Positions 54,456 through 63,789 of a stretch of 64,000 nt of DNA are shown piece after piece. Location: the NCBI GenBank assembly GCA_030867875.1, contig JAOWCC010000903.1, positions 124,001 to 188,000 of the forward strand, given 5' to 3'. The notes under the pieces were generated by a model. The model ran no database searches, was not told the origin of the DNA, and was given only the letters and a program-made list of their open reading frames with translations. The position numbers were made by a program, and so were the translations under genes. The DNA is from Actinernus sp. WN-2022 (Eukaryota > Cnidaria > Anthozoa > Actiniaria > Actinernidae). Within the stretch, counting starts at the first letter, position 1. Every line of letters starts with the position of its first letter.

Positions 54456-55468
54456 TTGACTGGTAAAGGACCAACGAAGCTAGCGGCAGCTGAAACCTTG
54501 CACATGGCACATGTGTTATCACAAATCGTCAGAGGCTATCTCTGTGGATCCAACGATAAACGGTGGAAGAGCCACGTGTTTCGTCACGCCAGACGAGATG
54601 TTCCTAATGTCCAGACGTATTTCTATAGACTAGAATTCCAGCAAAGGGGCACAGTTCATCTGCATTTGTTGGTGTGGCTTAACGATTTCCAAGCTATCAA
54701 TACTCAGTTAATAAGAGCTGATATCCCGTGGGATAGACCAGACCTAGCCTATTTGGTATCTAAATGCCAGAAATCAGACAAAGGTATCCTTGACGAGCAG
54801 GAAGAACCGACGCATTTCGAGACTGAGAACGGGCAAACCGTGTTAAAGCTTCAACACCCTCCAGAAGCATTCGCAGTAAATATGCGAGCGTACGTCACGA
54901 ATGTAGTAAGAGCATTAAGATGTTCCATGGACTTCCAGTCCACAGACGGGCGAGGCATGGTGCTCCGATATGTCTCAGCGTATGTCTCCAAATGGCAAGG
55001 ATGCCTATTCCAACGAAGGTCTCTATTCCAAGCATGTCCTCCCCTATCAGGCTGCGTATAGGATGCTTCGTGAATTTTCGCCATGCGAACCCGAGATGTG
55101 GCTGGCGTTGAGTTCAGTCAAACAAGCGTGGACGTCAAGCAGAACGAAAATGTTCTCTGCTCCAACGTCGCAAAATGTGACTTGTAATAGCACAGCGAAG
55201 AAATACCGAGAAAGACCGCCTAGTCTAGACAGCTTGTCGCTGTTAGAATGGCTCCGCCGCGTGAATCACGTTTCGAAGAAACCAGTCCCATACAAAGATG
55301 GTGTCACTTTGGTGGGCGTGAAATATGTCTCGACCTTCAAACCTGAATACTTCTTTCAACAATTAGTCATGCATTGTGCACACATAAATATCTCTCAATT
55401 AAGCCATCCTCATGTGGATGAACTGCCAGAACAGATTCAGTTCTTCGTCGCTGCCGTGCATTTAATGC
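54456..55468 (+). pseudogene. Helitron-like Rep HUH/Tyr part, family A2, truncated
   Basis: Continues the Rep after the TAA. HUH motif GTVHLHLLVWL (near 54,648) is intact, and so is the two-Tyr motif YVSAYVSK (~54,968-54,990). A one-base insertion at TGGCAAGGATGCC (~55,000) shifts frame; reading resumes as DAYSNEGLYSKHVLPYQAAY down to FFVAAVHLM at ~55,468, where Rep similarity stops. No helicase follows. This is a 3'-truncated element with three lesions. Confidence 0.88.
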
Positions 55469-55485
55469 TAGATATTTACCTTTCT

Positions 55486-55880
55486 ACAGGACGACTGCGC
55501 ATCGGATGTATTCGAGGTACATAGCGTGTGTTATATCTTATTTTCATTTAATGTAATACATAATATGTAGGCTTCTATTTACAAATTTATACATAGTGTT
55601 TTATTGAACATGTGCCAATCTGTTTTCATTTTGTAGTCGATATTGCTTGGATTGGATCCAAGTATCGTATCAAGAACGGACTCAAAGGTAAAGGCTTTTT
55701 TTTTTATTGATCATATGGCTTTTTTTATTATTTTGTATTACTTCATTGTCATCAATTAATTAGCATGGCCGACAACACAGAGGTAATTCAGTTTGCATTT
55801 TATACGTTATTATCTCTATTTGAAGGATTTCAAACCCCTTAAGGACGCGGATGAGACGGTAAGTCAAACCAAAACGTAAC
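55486..55880 (+). other. Island of short exon-like pieces, unknown
   Basis: Four short open stretches each have splice-like borders: CTACAG|GACGACTGC...TTCGAG|GTACAT (55,486-55,515), TTGTAG|TCGATATTGC...CTCAAAG|GTAAAG (55,636-55,688), a piece around GCCGACAACACAGAG|GTAATT (~55,766-55,782), and GATTTCAAACCCCTTAAGGA...GAGACG|GTAAGT (~55,824-55,859). Peptides such as DIAWIGSKYRIKNGLK result. I do not recognise the gene; it may be a fragment of a host gene or of another element. Confidence 0.35.
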
Positions 55881-56074
55881 CTTCTGGCTATGTTTACAAG
55901 AGTTAGATCATTTATCTTCCGACGACAATATCGTAACTGATAAAAAATGTAAACGAAAAGGCAAAAAAAATGAGACACGTGACAAATACGATACATGAGT
56001 TGGAAGATGATGATATTCAAACAATTACTAGTAACGACGTTTCGCTCTTAAAAAACAAAAAGAAAAGAAAATGA
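55880..56074 (+). pseudogene. Gene 2 tail remnant, family C
   Basis: LSSDDNIVTDKKCKRKGKKN, then ELEDDDIQTITSNDVSLLKN and KKKRK-stop match the acidic/Lys tail of the intact gene 2-C (ETDSSSSDEEIAS..., ELGDKVVEASPSDELLW). Frame slips in between. The core is missing. Confidence 0.6.
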
Positions 56075-56439
56075 ATAGATTATTTCTACGATATTATCCT
56101 TCTCTTTCATCTTTACAATTCTAATGTACTTCAATTAGTTTTACATAAGAAATGATGATAAATTACTATTCATAGTGTACTATATGTCTAAAAAAAAACG
56201 TATTATATCGCTACCACGAAATTAGAAAAAAAAGATGAGTTAATACAATCTCACCAAAGATACGGTTAATTATTACACAATTTACATTCTATCAATACAA
56301 TTGATAAAATGAACGAACCTCTCTTGACTGACCAGATTTGTATATATCGTCGTTATTCGAACAATTGCATAATGCACATTGCTCTTCAAATCGATATAGA
56401 ACAATATCTTTTGGCTAAATATTTATATTTTGCCGACAG

Positions 56440-56668
56440 GCTGTATATTTCAAAAGGAAAATTTAAAAACTAACAAGTCTGATGCGTCAACGAAATATCT
56501 AAACCATTTTCGCAAATATTTTCTGCCCCAGCATAGTTCAATCAACGAAGACATATTATTAAAATTCATTGAGAATCGTCTATCGCACCTCAATTGTGAA
56601 TGGTTCATTCGGCCTAAAGTGGCAGCCTATAGTAAAGAAATGAAATTTAAAATAGAAAAATTTAAATA
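56440..56668 (+). pseudogene. Gene 2 N-terminal remnant, family C
   Basis: TNKSDASTKYLNHFRKYFLPQ and ENRLSHLNCEWFIRPKVAAYSKEMK, then a stop. Equivalent to the first ~55 residues of the intact copy 170 bp downstream, with an altered 5' end and a diverged continuation. Confidence 0.75.
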
Positions 56669-56839
56669 GGGAATGTAATCATTTGTGACATTATATTGTT
56701 AGTCCCAAATACCAAAAAAATATCAGTTACTACCATTGAAGAAATAATATCATTTACAATGAGTTGACTTTTATCATTTTATTTAAATAACATTTAAATA
56801 TAGTCAATTGTATTTCATTGCTCTTTCTCATTGTTACAG

Positions 56840-57664
56840 ATGAATACGCCTACCAAGTCCGACGCATCGATCAAATACCTTAACCACTTCCCGAAATATT
56901 TCTTGCGTCAATATGGTCCAATCGAAGAAGAAATGACCCACGATTTGATTCAGCATCGTCTATCGCATCTCAATTGCGAATGGTTCATTCGCCCTAAAGT
57001 GGCATGCTCCATTATGGCGGAAACCATTCATCGTAATTGGGGACTACTTTCGGAAAGTGCTCTCGTGAATCAATCCTCAATGCAGAAAATAACGAGTAAG
57101 TTCACACCTTTGTTCAAGGCTTGTGAGGCACTTGACACTAAATGTACAAACGTCAACCCCACTGAAGCTCATCTGAATAGCATCGAGAAGGCGAAGAAAT
57201 CAGAATTGACCACAACGGTCTTTAAAGATCTCTACCGTACTGGGCATTGTATGATGCTGATGGCGACGCACTTCAACGTTGCACAGCATTTATTTGTTAA
57301 TCCCGTGTATTTCGCAGACAACTTACGCACTTCTCCAACGGGATTAGAAACCATCTTTAAAAAAGATCCTACTCAAACGTCAATGCACCAGTATATGGTA
57401 TCTACTTTACTTCCAGCTTCCAGTACTACGCCAAATTCAAGTACTCCAACAAAAGGAAAACGAAGTCTACTACTTATGTTAGATGAAACGGATAGTTCAT
57501 CTTCCGATGAGGAAATTGCAAGTACTACGAAAGGTAAAGGAAAAGGAAAAGGAAAGAAACCGAAATACGTGAAAAATATCATTCAGGAATTGGGAGACAA
57601 AGTCGTTGAAGCCAGTCCCAGTGACGAACTTTTGTGGATGAAAGAAAAAAAAAGAAAAAAATGA
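56840..57664 (+). CDS. Gene 2, family C, intact: unknown Helitron-associated protein
   Basis: 274 residues, uninterrupted. Starts MNTPTKSDASIKYLNHFPKY directly after CTCATTGTTACAG, a splice-acceptor-like leader shared with 42,350-42,362. The core carries HLNCEWFIRPKVACSIMAET, KACEALDTKC, LYRTGHCMMLMATHFNVAQH and NPVYFADNL. These align in order with SCEWLKRPNV...AET, ACERLN and HFAVARALMRNPDVYAKML of family A. The tail is TDSSSSDEEI, Gly-Lys repeats (TKGKGKGKGKKPKY) and a final KEKKRKK. Not recognised as any known family; basic/acidic tail and company with Rep/helicase suggest a nucleic-acid or chromatin role. It is flanked by remnants of itself, not by a Rep gene, so it may be kept or amplified on its own. 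Confidence 0.75.
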   Translation: MNTPTKSDASIKYLNHFPKYFLRQYGPIEEEMTHDLIQHRLSHLNCEWFIRPKVACSIMAETIHRNWGLLSESALVNQSSMQKITSKFTPLFKACEALDTKCTNVNPTEAHLNSIEKAKKSELTTTVFKDLYRTGHCMMLMATHFNVAQHLFVNPVYFADNLRTSPTGLETIFKKDPTQTSMHQYMVSTLLPASSTTPNSSTPTKGKRSLLLMLDETDSSSSDEEIASTTKGKGKGKGKKPKYVKNIIQELGDKVVEASPSDELLWMKEKKRKK

Positions 57665-57984
57665 ATAACTATATCAATAAGATTATCCTTAACTTTCATC
57701 TTTACAATCGTAATGTGCTTCAATTAATTTTACAGAAAAACTCATGCTAAGTCACTTTCGTTATTTAATAAATAGTATCATGAATCAACAATTTTATAAT
57801 CATTAACATAAACGATGATTCTAAATAAGAAGATAATTATCATCATTTGAAGAAGAAAAAACACAGATCAATAGCATATAAAAAGAGCTACCTGTAGTGA
57901 CCTAAAAACATATACGTTTTGAAAAAGTTACCATTATGATACTATCATCATAGTTTTTAAATAAACGTGAAATGTAGTTCACTT

Positions 57985-58582
57985 TTTTGATAATAATTCT
58001 ACTTATTAATGAACAATGTTTAGATAAAGTTACGTTTATATTAGCAACAGTGTCGTACTTTGACAACGTTATTTATACAAAATGTACCAATGTTACTGTT
58101 ATAGAAATTCACGTTAACTTGTTCGCGAAAAAAACTAAAGTTGATTTAATAATTAACGTTTTTCAATGTCTTTATCGAACAGAGTATTGCATAATCCCAA
58201 TACCCATGTATTTGTCAATATCTTGCAACATCTATTTCTCGATGAGTCATATTTCTTTGACAATCTTCGTACTTAATCAACAATGTTAGGTATTGTTTTT
58301 AAAAAGTATCCAAATAAATGCACAGTGTATCAGTATGTTATCTGAACTCTTTTTCCAAATTGCAACAGTACCACAAGTTTAAGTACATTAAAGAAAATGA
58401 AACGTAATTTTATAGCTCTATTACAAGAATCAGATACTTCATGTTTCGATAATGAAATCATATGTGCTAAAAAATGTAAAGGAAGAAACAAAGACAAAAA
58501 AGTAAAACACATCGAAAATCTCAGTGATCATTTGGGAAACAATGCTATTCAGGCAAGTGCCACTTACAAATATAATTGTTAA
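57985..58582 (+). pseudogene. Gene 2 C-terminal remnant, family C
   Basis: KCTNVTVIEIHVNLFAKKTK, VFQCLYRTEYCII and then, after breaks, TLKKMKRNFIALLQESDTSC, KCKGRNKDKKVKHIENLSD match the second half of the gene 2-C ORF (KCTNVNPTEAHLNSIEKAKK, VFKDLYRTGHCMM, tail). Strongly diverged; several frame changes. 57,665-57,984 is AT-rich spacer. Confidence 0.7.
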
Positions 58583-59235
58583 AAGAAGACAATTTATTTT
58601 GAAATAACTTACAATTAATCATATTATCGTTCTTTTTCATATTTACAATTTGAATGTACTTGCATTAATTTTAAATAAGGAATAATGATAATTATATGAA
58701 AAAAGGAAAATAATGATACAGTGAAATAAAATGATGTATCCATTTATCAATTACTAATTTTCATAATATCCTTTTACTTCAAATGTATACTATTGACATA
58801 TGTTAATAATCAGTAGCATCAAAGATACAGAAACGTTTTCGACATATCAGTTATTATATGCAAAGTAATATACTTTTATTAAAAGATATAATATGACAAT
58901 AGCTACATTTCTATTGTTATATCAAAAAACAGTTATTTAAAAAAAAAAGGACAATAACATCATATTCATTATAAATGTTAAACTAGTACATCCATTAACA
59001 TGTACTATTTAGATATCCTCAGAACAAAACGATTGTCCTAAGTAATTAACGATTGTTGTATAATGTACTATTTATACCTTGTATATTTTAAAATTGAAAA
59101 GAATAACAATACATGTAAGACTCATTCCGTAATGAAAGATCTTCGTGTTATATGTGTAACTGATTATGAAATTATTGAAATATAGTTGGACAATTGCAAT
59201 TTATGTCTTGTTCTCCTTGAGTAACATCAACATTA
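58583..59235. other. AT-rich spacer
   Basis: No coding frame, RNA gene or repeat seen. AT-rich like the surroundings of the family-C gene-2 copies. Confidence 0.5.
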
Positions 59236-59890
59236 TTTGTGCTCATTTCCGTTACACCATGATAACGTTGAAATCCACAAACAATGGGCTCGTTATAAGG
59301 TAACTATTTCATACTAGTTAATTATACTTTAAACTTCACATTAGTTCTGCTCATTTCCGTTACACCATGATAACGTTGAAATACAGAAATAATAGTCTCG
59401 TTGTAACGCAACTATTACTGATAATATCTAACCTTCACATTATTTCTGCTCATTTCCGTTACACCATGATAACGTTGAAATACAGAAATATATCGTCTCG
59501 TACTAACGTAACTATTAATGATAATATCTAACCACATTATTTCTGCTCATTTCCGTTACACTATGATAACGTTGAAATACAGAAATAATGGTCTCGTGCT
59601 AACGTAACTATTAATGATAATATATAACCTTCACATTATTTCTGCTCATTTCCGTTACACCATGATAACGTTGAAATACAGAAATAATCGTCTCGTGCTA
59701 ACGTAACTATTAATGATAATATCTAACCACATTATTTCTGCTCATTTCCGTTACACTATGATAACGTTGAAATACAGAAATAATGGTCTCGTGCTAACGT
59801 AACTATTAATGATAATATCTAACCTTCACATTATTTCTGCTCATTTCCGTTACACCATGATAACGTTGAAATACAGAAATAATGCTCTCA
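59236..59890 (+). repeat. Seven-copy ~98-bp tandem repeat with internal hairpin
   Basis: GCTCATTTCCGTTACACCAT begins units at 59,241, 59,349, 59,448, 59,545, 59,644, 59,740 and 59,839. Steps are 108, 99, 97, 99, 96 and 99 bp. Units with and without CTTC before ACATTATTTCTGC alternate, pointing to growth by two-unit steps. Each has CGTTA-CACCATGA-TAACG, a 5-bp stem; some have CACTATGA in the loop. Confidence 0.85.
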
Positions 59891-59967
59891 TTGTTTCTCA
59901 TTGTAAAAGGAAAAAGGATGAACAAGAACGGTTAGAAAATATGAACTAGTATGTGCTTCTTGACTAA

Positions 59968-59982
59968 GGGTGGGAGGGTGGG
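59968..59982 (+). other. Perfect G-quadruplex motif
   Basis: GGGTGGGAGGGTGGG: four G3 tracts with single-base loops, one of the most stable quadruplex layouts known. It lies between the 98-bp repeat and the second rDNA chimera. Confidence 0.8.
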
Positions 59983-60025
59983 AAATGCATTATTCGCCAA
60001 ACACTGTTTTATAACCAGCCTTGAA

Positions 60026-60056
<31 letters not shown>

Positions 60057-60826
60057 AGCTTAAAACTCCTAAAGACTAAACGATCGATAGGCCATGCTTT
60101 CACAGTTTGTATTCGTACTGAAAATTAAAATCAAGTGAGCTTTTACTCTTTTGTTCTAAATGAGATTTCTGTTCTCATTGAGCTGACCTTAGGACACCTG
60201 CGTTATCATTTGACAGATATGCCGCCCCAGCCAAACTCCCAACCTGAGCAAATGAGAGACCTTAAATCTAGCACGTGAACGTTGCCGTTCGCCTTTGCTT
60301 CATCGAATAAGTAAACAAACGATAAGTGTAGTGGTATTTCACTGACGTATTTCTACTCCCACTTATTCTATACCTCTCATGTCTTTTCACAGAGTCAGAC
60401 TAGAGTCAAGCGCAACAGGGTCTTCTTTCCCCGCTGATTCATACTTCCCCCGGAACCCAAAAAACTTTGGTTTCCCAAAAGGTGCCAAAGAGGACAGTCT
60501 CTCATGCAACCACAACAATAAACACTTGAGAGCCAAAGCTGAACCGTTACCAACTCATTAAATTCCTTTCAACGTTCTTATAGTGAAAATCACTTTTCTG
60601 TTGCAATGTAACTTTAATGTTGCTATCGCCACGTTTCACCGCTCATGTTCTCTACACTCACACTCCCACGATTAGAGGCGATAAAAATAACCCAAATGAT
60701 TATTATTTTACCTTGTCAAAAATCGAAAGGTAACCTTAACCATGTACATTTCATAAATATCAATCTCTTCTAACGATTTCACTGAAATTGGTAGAGATTA
60801 TAAAGGACACGATCGGTTACATTTAT
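60026..60826 (-). rRNA. Second rDNA chimera: spacer + 18S piece + 28S piece
   Basis: On the minus strand: spacer identical in type to the array's 5'ETS-like DNA (60,826-60,493), then an 18S piece GGCACCTTTTGGGAAACCAA...GGGGGAAGTATG (60,489-60,441), then 28S from AGCGGGGAAAGAAGACCCTG through GGAGTTTGGCTGGGGCGGCA and CAGTACGAATACAAACTGTG to AGAAAAGTTACCACAGGGAT (60,026). It thus keeps ~410 bp of 28S that the array units have lost, and ends at the same 28S place. A rRNA pseudogene, made of the same two genes joined at a different point. Confidence 0.85.
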
Positions 60827-61911
60827 TAAATGCCATTTGCCCATTAAAAAGTGTGCAACGGAGATACCACGGTTACAAGGCATGACAGACCCCCTAAACT
60901 AGAACCTAACGCCTAATAGCAACCCTTACGGTATTCTAGAAGATGTTATTACTAAAAATATGTTACAATCATTGGTTTGCCATTCACACATTATGCCGGA
61001 GATGTTAGGCCAATTTATTTTTATTACGACGTTTAAAAAAAATTGGCTTACTAACCCTAGGGTTAGGGTTAAGTGGTTAGGTTACGGTTTCTGCTTATGG
61101 AATTTAACTATTCTTTAGAAAATAACCTATTTTTCTTCCTTCGTTGAATAGCTTGATAATTTCCAAGAATCAAGATGAAGGCCACTGAAAGCGCAGTAAA
61201 ACATACACTGTACGTAAGATTGTCATGTTTTGAAACGTAGCATTTTTTTACCAGCAATTTTCTATTCTTCTTCTAAGGGTAATTTAGGAAATCATTGTTC
61301 TAATTTCTAAGCTATAAATCAGTATAAATCCGGTTCTCGTTTTGACTGTGTTTTTTTTTTCTCAGACCTAGTAATTTAATTCAGCCATGTAAACTGGCTC
61401 CCTGGCATTTTTAGCTTTCTAGTTATTTCAGGGTGCCAGTATCCTTTAAATATTACAATTTCTTTTTTCTCTGTCAATACTATATGTAAGTAATAGGGTA
61501 AATAAAGTTGTTGTTGACACAAACACACGAGTGTCGTGAATAAAACTAAATTTCAGTTCTTGAAGGAATGAATTCTTCATTGAATGACGATCAAAATATC
61601 CCAGTAACGTGTATTATGTTGTAGGACTGATAAAGAGAAAAAAGTCAACCAAGAAAATTTTGAAAAATTAACTGAACCTGCGTATTTAAGTGATAAAAGT
61701 TCTTAATTCAGTGACCTTTGACTCTATTTATACTTATAATTAAACACTTTTCAAAGGCTTATAATTTAGTCAGTCAAGTATCTGTCAAGAAATCATGACT
61801 GGTGATCTCTTACAAAGAATCTAACAGATTAGTACAAGCAATCGAGAAAAGTGTAGTTGTTTAATAGTGGTGTACCTGAGTTATACATTCATCATCTTCT
61901 TTTTTTTCCAG
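60827..61911. other. Non-coding stretch with short telomere-like words
   Basis: CTAACCCTAGGGTTAGGGTTAAG (two TTAGGG-type units facing an inverted one) lies at about 61,053-61,075. Otherwise no gene or repeat is recognised. Confidence 0.45.
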
Positions 61912-62150
61912 GACAACCAACTTTCTCTGGTCAAAAGACAACGATATTTTACTTTGTCGAGAAGTGCTGGTATCTGAACCTTACTGTCATAAGTTAAGGA
62001 GTTTGGAGGGAGGAAGAGCATGGGAACAAATTTCAAAAAAAATAAACAGCATTGCAGCTCCCAAGTTCAGAGTCACCAGCAGATCTGTACGTGATCGATA
62101 ACACTCTTCTGACCAATAAAAAAGCCCAACAGGTTGCCTAGCGCTGATAA
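61912..62150 (+). pseudogene. Myb/SANT-like DNA-binding exon remnant
   Basis: After a strong acceptor-like CTTTTTTTTCCAG the frame reads [46 protein letters not shown], the pattern of a Myb/SANT-type domain of the kind seen in many transposon-associated proteins (Trp in helix 1, Arg-rich recognition helix). A one-base loss after VRDR gives a stop, and the next frame continues as NTLLTNKKAQQVA. No start or other exon is certain. Confidence 0.55.
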
Positions 62151-62621
62151 GCCCATAGGGTTTTATTCTAGGTTATACCTGTACCTTAATTTTTAAGTAT
62201 CTTATGTGCATTCTATATCTTTGTAAATAATTTTCTTGGGTAAAATAAAGTTATTGTTGTATTTTGAAGCTAACGAATTAACTACAGTCAAACCTTTGTA
62301 TTAAGCGGTCAACCTCTATTTAGCGGCCAGTCATCAAATTCCCATAAATTTAATCACTCCAGTTAAATACTGTATTAGGTTGCTGCTGCCACCTAAATGC
62401 AGTCCCATTTATTGTTTTAACCTGTATTAAATAAGCATTGTAGATCTTTTGTGGCCCTTTTCTTCATCCCACTGGTCTGCAGATAAAAGGATTCATATAT
62501 TAATTGTATACCATTTAACATTTCCAAAGTGTGGCCACATGAAATACAGGTTTCACTGTAACTTTTGTATGTAATCAACTCATCCTTAGCTTAATACAAT
62601 TTTACATTAATTTCGTTTTAG

Positions 62622-62810
62622 GTTGTTGAACTTCCTGATGACGACGAAGACATTAAGGATGATGCATTTAGCCACTTTACTGATGTGATTTATCAATAAG
62701 GGGCAGCAAAATATCAGCTGACTATACCTACAGTTCCATATCCCATTCCTAGTCTTGCAGCTGGTATTGTCCAGTTACTGCAGCAGACTAGAGTCAGCTT
62801 AGAGGAGGTA
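62622..62810 (+). other. Exon-like fragment, unknown
   Basis: Follows an acceptor-like TTTCGTTTTAG. First frame VVELPDDDEDIKDDAFSHFT then TDVIYQ-stop; another frame reads YPIPSLAAGIVQLLQQTRVS up to GAG|GTATAT at the start of the integrase element. Both peptides look protein-like but I cannot name them. They may be the continuation of the Myb/SANT-like gene 500 bp upstream. Confidence 0.3.
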
Positions 62811-62918
62811 TATGGTGGCCCATTCACGCCATAGCTATTTTCATATTTATCCATGTTAACTTAATACTTTTTATTTATTTATTTCATTTCATTTTATATT
62901 TATATTTCATTTTATAAT

Positions 62919-63236
62919 ATAGATATGATAGTACGCGCGCTCTGATTGGCTAAGAAGCCATGTTTTATCAGAGTATATAACATGGTTAGCCGTGTTATAT
63001 AGTTTTCAACTGGCGTTTTCCTTTCATCGCGCGCGTAAATCTATATTATAAAACAGATAAAAAAGCCTTAAATCCATGTTTTATACTATCATAAAACACT
63101 CTGGTCATTTGAGAACACTCTAGAAATGTTGAAAGCATGCGCCCTTGGCTTGTGCTTTGACATTTCTCTGATGTTCTCAAATGCCCATCGTGTTTTATGA
63201 TAGTATAAAACATGGCTAACCCTTTTTTATTTGTTA
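62919..63236. mobile_element. Foldback (MITE) insertion with empty-site comparison
   Basis: Absent from the other copy of the host element (42,560-42,572), so it is a later insertion. It has two parts. The first is 62,930-63,055, with CGCGCGC near both ends and TGATTGGCTAAGAAGCCATG. The second is a near-perfect foldback, CCATGTTTTATACTATCATA...ACACT, loop, ...TGTTTTATGATAGTATAAAA-CATGG, at 63,075-63,216, with TCATTTGAGAACA and TGTTCTCAAATG as inner arms. Confidence 0.75.
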
Positions 63237-63360
63237 AATATAATTTTTGTATTTCAAAAATTAATTTTATAATTTTTTTTATATTTCCTTTTTTTATATT
63301 TTGCTAAATAAAATTAAATTAAAATAAAATAATCTTTTTTTTTTTGGAATTTTAAATAAA

Positions 63361-63789
63361 ATGAAAATGGCGTCGTGGCCCATTGACGCCATAGCCCACA
63401 ATGCATTTCGAGCAAAGACGAGTGCGGAAACCAATATGGCGGCCAGGATTCGGAATAACGATTGGGAGGACGATTCTTTATTGAAGCCCGATCTAGCTGC
63501 CTATGTTAACCAAAATTTGAGGCAGAAAGAAGTTCTTGACATGGTAAAAAAGAAGTATCCTGAATATGCATGGAGCTTACGGTCCCTATCAAGGCGCCTT
63601 CAGTATTTTGGGATCAAATATGTCAACTACGAAATCAGTGTCGATACAGTAAAAGACGCTGTAGAAAAAGAGATGGAAGGGCCAGGGAGTTTGTTAGGAT
63701 ACAGAACGCTTCATAAGAAAGTCAGAGAGATTCATGGACTAAACGTCCCGAGGAATTTGGTCTACGATGTTATGACAGAAGTCGATCCG
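63361..63789 (+). CDS. Integrase-element transposase, first exon
   Basis: Frame MKMASWPIDAIAHNAF..., with NNDWEDDSLLKPDLAAYVNQ, then a helix-turn-helix-like VLDMVKKKYPEYAWSLRSLS-RRLQYFG and SLLGYRTLHKKVREIHGLNV, ending VPRNLVYDVMTEVDPE. At that point GATCCGGAG|GTAACA fits a splice donor; the open frame runs 15 codons more to 63,840, but these are probably intronic, since relatives have PEG here. The DDE core should lie downstream: its remnant in the other copy is at 43,667. It is the intact version of the broken exon at 42,661. The second ATG (MASW) is an alternative start. Confidence 0.7.
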
